Below, piece after piece: positions 7,060 through 8,689 of a stretch of 8,689 nucleotides of DNA (position 1 is the first letter of the stretch; each line of letters begins with the position of its first letter). Location: positions 423 through 9,111 of the forward strand of contig DDSA01000126.1 of NCBI GenBank assembly GCA_002343715.1. Direction: 5' to 3'. The notes below the pieces were generated by a model, which was not told the DNA's origin, did not search any database, and worked only from the letters and a program-made list of their open reading frames with translations. Source of the stretch: Phycisphaerales bacterium UBA2402 (GTDB lineage Bacteria; Planctomycetota; Phycisphaerae; Phycisphaerales; UBA1924). The translations under genes were made by a program, and so were the position numbers.

Positions 7060-7064
7060 AGGAA

Positions 7065-7069
7065 CCCTC
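7065..7069 (-). promoter_or_regulatory. dnaN ribosome binding site
   Basis: GAGGG on the minus strand lies 5 nt before the ATG at 7059. It fixes that start in preference to the upstream ATG at 7128. Confidence 0.65.
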
Positions 7070-7084
7070 GCATAGTTTGTATTG

Positions 7085-7112
7085 AGTGTAGTGTACCATG
7101 TATGGCGGTCAA
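7085..7112 (-). promoter_or_regulatory. Sigma-70-like promoter of dnaN
   Basis: On the minus strand, TTGACC (7107-7112, 5 of 6 to the -35 consensus) is followed after 16 bp by TACACT (7085-7090, 4 of 6 to the -10). Transcription would start near 7078, leaving a leader of about 20 nt that contains the ribosome binding site. This gives dnaN its own promoter, separate from the DUF167 gene upstream. Confidence 0.55.
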
Positions 7113-7177
7113 AGGGGAAGAATTCCACTAGGAATAGGGAGGTGCGAGCAGAAGCTGGTTTCTGTATGTGCCCAAGC

Positions 7178-7197
7178 CGTGGATATCACGTGGACAA
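7178..7197 (-). promoter_or_regulatory. Two tandem DnaA-box-like sequences upstream of dnaN
   Basis: On the minus strand these read TTGTCCACG (7189-7197) and ATATCCACG (7178-7186). They have the same orientation and are offset by 11 bp, about one helical turn. The first matches 8 of 9 bases of TTGTCCACA, the DnaA box favoured in high-GC actinobacteria. The second matches 7 of 9 bases of TTATCCACA. They lie 66-85 bp upstream of the dnaN -35 element, in the noncoding gap after the DUF167 gene. Binding by DnaA is inferred from sequence only. Confidence 0.4.
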
Positions 7198-7236
7198 ACT
7201 GTCGTGTGATTGGCCGTCGTTGGCCTTCGAGTTGGG

Positions 7237-7587
7237 TCACTCTTTCAAGCCAAGTCGCCGTGCAACGTCCGAGGATGTAAGTCCCTCAACACGGGCTGTT
7301 TTTTCTGGTCTGGTGTTTCCGGCAATGATGGTCACAGCACGGGCGGGGAGTCCCATCGCCGCGGCGAGGAGGGCGCACACTTCGTCGTTGGCACGCCCGT
7401 GCTCGGGCGGGGAGGCGACTTTGATCTTCAGGCGGTCCCCAAGCGGGCCCACGATCTGAGCGCGGCGGCTGCCCGGGACCACTTTCAAGGCGATCCGCGT
7501 GGCGGGTGACGGCGGGGTTGGATCGCTCTCGATCAAGAGGGTGAGCGTACGAGCCGAGTGTGGACAAGTTGACGGCGGGCTGTTCAT
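7237..7587 (-). CDS. DUF167 family protein (YggU-like)
   Basis: The product has 116 residues. The DUF167 core spans about 31-103: IALKVVPGSRR at the start, LKIKVASPPEHGRAN (53-67) in place of the family's LK-V-APP--GKAN signature, and TRPEKTARVEG (92-102) at the end. The family is a small alpha/beta fold of unknown biochemical role, found widely in bacteria, archaea and eukaryotes. The first 30 residues are Pro/Ser/Thr-rich and outside the domain. The start is uncertain. ATG 7587 is used; ATG 7620 would add 11 residues, and a TTG inside the leader region would shorten it. None has a clear Shine-Dalgarno. The gene is divergent from dnaE with a gap of only 31-64 bp, and lies 177 bp upstream of dnaN on the same strand. 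Confidence 0.85.
   Translation of the reverse strand: MNSPPSTCPHSARTLTLLIESDPTPPSPATRIALKVVPGSRRAQIVGPLGDRLKIKVASPPEHGRANDEVCALLAAAMGLPARAVTIIAGNTRPEKTARVEGLTSSDVARRLGLKE
7559..7567 (-). promoter_or_regulatory. DnaA-box-like sequence TTGTCCACA
   Basis: This is an exact match on the minus strand to the high-GC DnaA box TTGTCCACA, and 8 of 9 bases to the E. coli box. It sits in the first codons of the DUF167 gene, about 85 bp from the dnaE start. It could also be chance coding sequence. Confidence 0.35.
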
Positions 7588-7651
7588 GGCCGCGGCATGA
7601 TCGAACGCGGCGGCAGTCATTGTTCGGTGCCGCTTACCGTTTCGCAGACCC

Positions 7652-8689
7652 ATGCCCGCCGAGACCACCAACGCCCTTCCCGCCGACCGCTCCGCGCTCG
7701 GCGAGTTTGTCCACCTGCACCTGCACACGGAGTACTCGCTGCTGGACGGTGGCAACCAGATCGAGAAACTGGTCTCGCGCATCGCGGAGTTGGGGATGAA
7801 GGCCGTGGCGATCACGGATCACGGCAACATCTTCGGCGCGGTGGCCTTGTATTCGGCGTGCAAGGAGAAGGGGATCAAGCCGATCCTGGGTGTCGAGGCG
7901 TACGTGACGCCGCCGGGCAAGCCCCGCACCGACCGCACGTACAGCGGCGGGGGCGAGGGGGGGTACCACCTTGTGCTTTTGGCGCAGAACGACACGGGCT
8001 GGCGGAACCTGATGTACCTGTGCAGCGAGGCCTTTCTCACCGGGTTTTACTACAAGCCCAGGATCGACCGGGAGATCCTTGCGGCCCATGCCGAGGGGCT
8101 GATCGCCATCAACGGCCACCTGGGCAGCGAGATTGGAGACCACCTGCTGGCCTATCACCGCACGAAGGACGAGAAGTTCTGGGCCGCGGCGGAGGAGAGC
8201 GCCCGGTGGCACGCCGGGGCCTTCGGTGTTGCGGGAAAGAACGCGGGCACCGATGCCGGGATTCCCCGGTTCTACATCGAACTCCAGCACCACGTGCCGG
8301 AGCAGAACGCGATCAACCCGCTGCTGATCCGGCTGGCGAAGGAGCACGGCCTGCCGCTGGTGTGCGACAACGATGCCCATTTTCTGCGGGCGCAGGACCA
8401 CGATTCGCACGACACGCTGATCTGCATCTCGACGGGGAAGAACAAGAACGACCCCGACCGAATGCGCTACCCGCCGGAGTTGTACGTCAAGAGTCCGGCG
8501 GAGATGAAGGACCTGATGGCGCGGTACGGGGCCGACGGCGAGGCGGCCCTGGCCAACACCGTGCGGATCGCCGAATCCTGCAACGTATCGCTCCCCATCG
8601 GGGCGAACAACGCGCCGATGGTGCGGGTGCGGCGGCGGGAAGGGGCCGGGGGTCCGGCGAAGAAGCAGCGGCGGGGGCGGGGGGGAGGG
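7652..8689 (+). CDS. dnaE: DNA polymerase III subunit alpha, N-terminal part (cut by the right edge)
   Basis: The replicative polymerase subunit; 346 codons are visible, covering the PHP domain and the segment leading to the polymerase core. FVHLHLHTEYSLLDG (19-33) is the classic DnaE start. By comparison with PHP-active DnaE proteins, the metal ligands are His23, His25, Asp32, His57 (ITDHGN), Glu82, His106, His156, Asp241 and His243 (DNDAHF). Position 156 is usually Cys and is His here. With all nine places able to bind metal, PHP proofreading exonuclease activity is plausible but not shown. KSPAEM and later motifs of the region are normal to about residue 322. A basic, Gly/Arg/Lys-rich run (about 325-346) then begins where a LP-type linker is expected. 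The ATG at 7652 has no visible Shine-Dalgarno, but no other start fits. Divergent from DUF167. Confidence 0.95.
   Translation, partial: MPAETTNALPADRSALGEFVHLHLHTEYSLLDGGNQIEKLVSRIAELGMKAVAITDHGNIFGAVALYSACKEKGIKPILGVEAYVTPPGKPRTDRTYSGGGEGGYHLVLLAQNDTGWRNLMYLCSEAFLTGFYYKPRIDREILAAHAEGLIAINGHLGSEIGDHLLAYHRTKDEKFWAAAEESARWHAGAFGVAGKNAGTDAGIPRFYIELQHHVPEQNAINPLLIRLAKEHGLPLVCDNDAHFLRAQDHDSHDTLICISTGKNKNDPDRMRYPPELYVKSPAEMKDLMARYGADGEAALANTVRIAESCNVSLPIGANNAPMVRVRRREGAGGPAKKQRRGRGGG

Noticed and set aside
7060..7128. Earlier ATG for dnaN at 7128
   Set aside because: It would place translation ahead of the predicted promoter and add 23 non-conserved residues.
7082..7509. Small plus-strand open frames across the dnaN-DUF167 gap
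   Set aside because: They run antisense through DUF167 and the dnaN promoter, with no recognisable domain or ribosome binding site.
7588..7651. Promoter elements for dnaE and DUF167 in the short divergent gap
   Set aside because: TTGTTC and TACCGT are present but only 9 bp apart, and no other pair has acceptable spacing.

Overview
The window is GC-rich and gene-dense. It looks like a chromosomal segment of a Planctomycetota bacterium, most likely Phycisphaerae. That assignment is an inference from gene types: a Hanks-type kinase, a large secreted reprolysin-like protease with Ig-like repeats, and the style of the replication proteins. It was not tested by any search.

Layout. (1) 1-3217, minus strand: a large secreted zinc metalloprotease, cut by the left window edge. 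It has a signal peptide, a HExxHxxGxxH catalytic site, and a C-terminal stalk of four Ig-like repeats of about 85 residues. (2) 3218-3440: a divergent intergenic region with candidate promoters and a 16-bp near-palindrome. (3) 3441-5823, plus strand: a compact cluster of a DUF1428/YbaA-like protein, a Ser/Thr protein kinase with a zinc ribbon and C-terminal membrane anchor, and an Ap4A-phosphorylase-like HIT protein that starts 2 nt after the kinase stop. (4) 5878-7059, minus strand: dnaN (beta sliding clamp), convergent with the HIT gene and preceded by a readable sigma-70-like promoter. (5) 7237-7587, minus strand: a DUF167 (YggU-like) protein. (6) 7652-8689, plus strand: the N-terminal part of dnaE (Pol III alpha), with its PHP domain, cut by the right edge.

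How the genes fit together. dnaN and dnaE encode two core Pol III holoenzyme parts and lie about 0.6 kb apart, divergently arranged around DUF167. No dnaA is visible. The dnaN-to-dnaE interval holds several DnaA-box-like sequences, including two in tandem 11 bp apart. The kinase and HIT genes are probably co-transcribed. The metalloprotease seems to be an independent exported protein.

I found no CRISPR array, transposon, phage gene, rRNA, tRNA or recognisable defence system. There is no clear previously undescribed system here. The most interesting signals are the DnaA-box-like cluster near dnaN, the substituted PHP metal ligand and basic segment in DnaE, the shifted alphaC glutamate and tail-anchored architecture of the kinase, and the nearly identical DNA of the Ig-like repeats.
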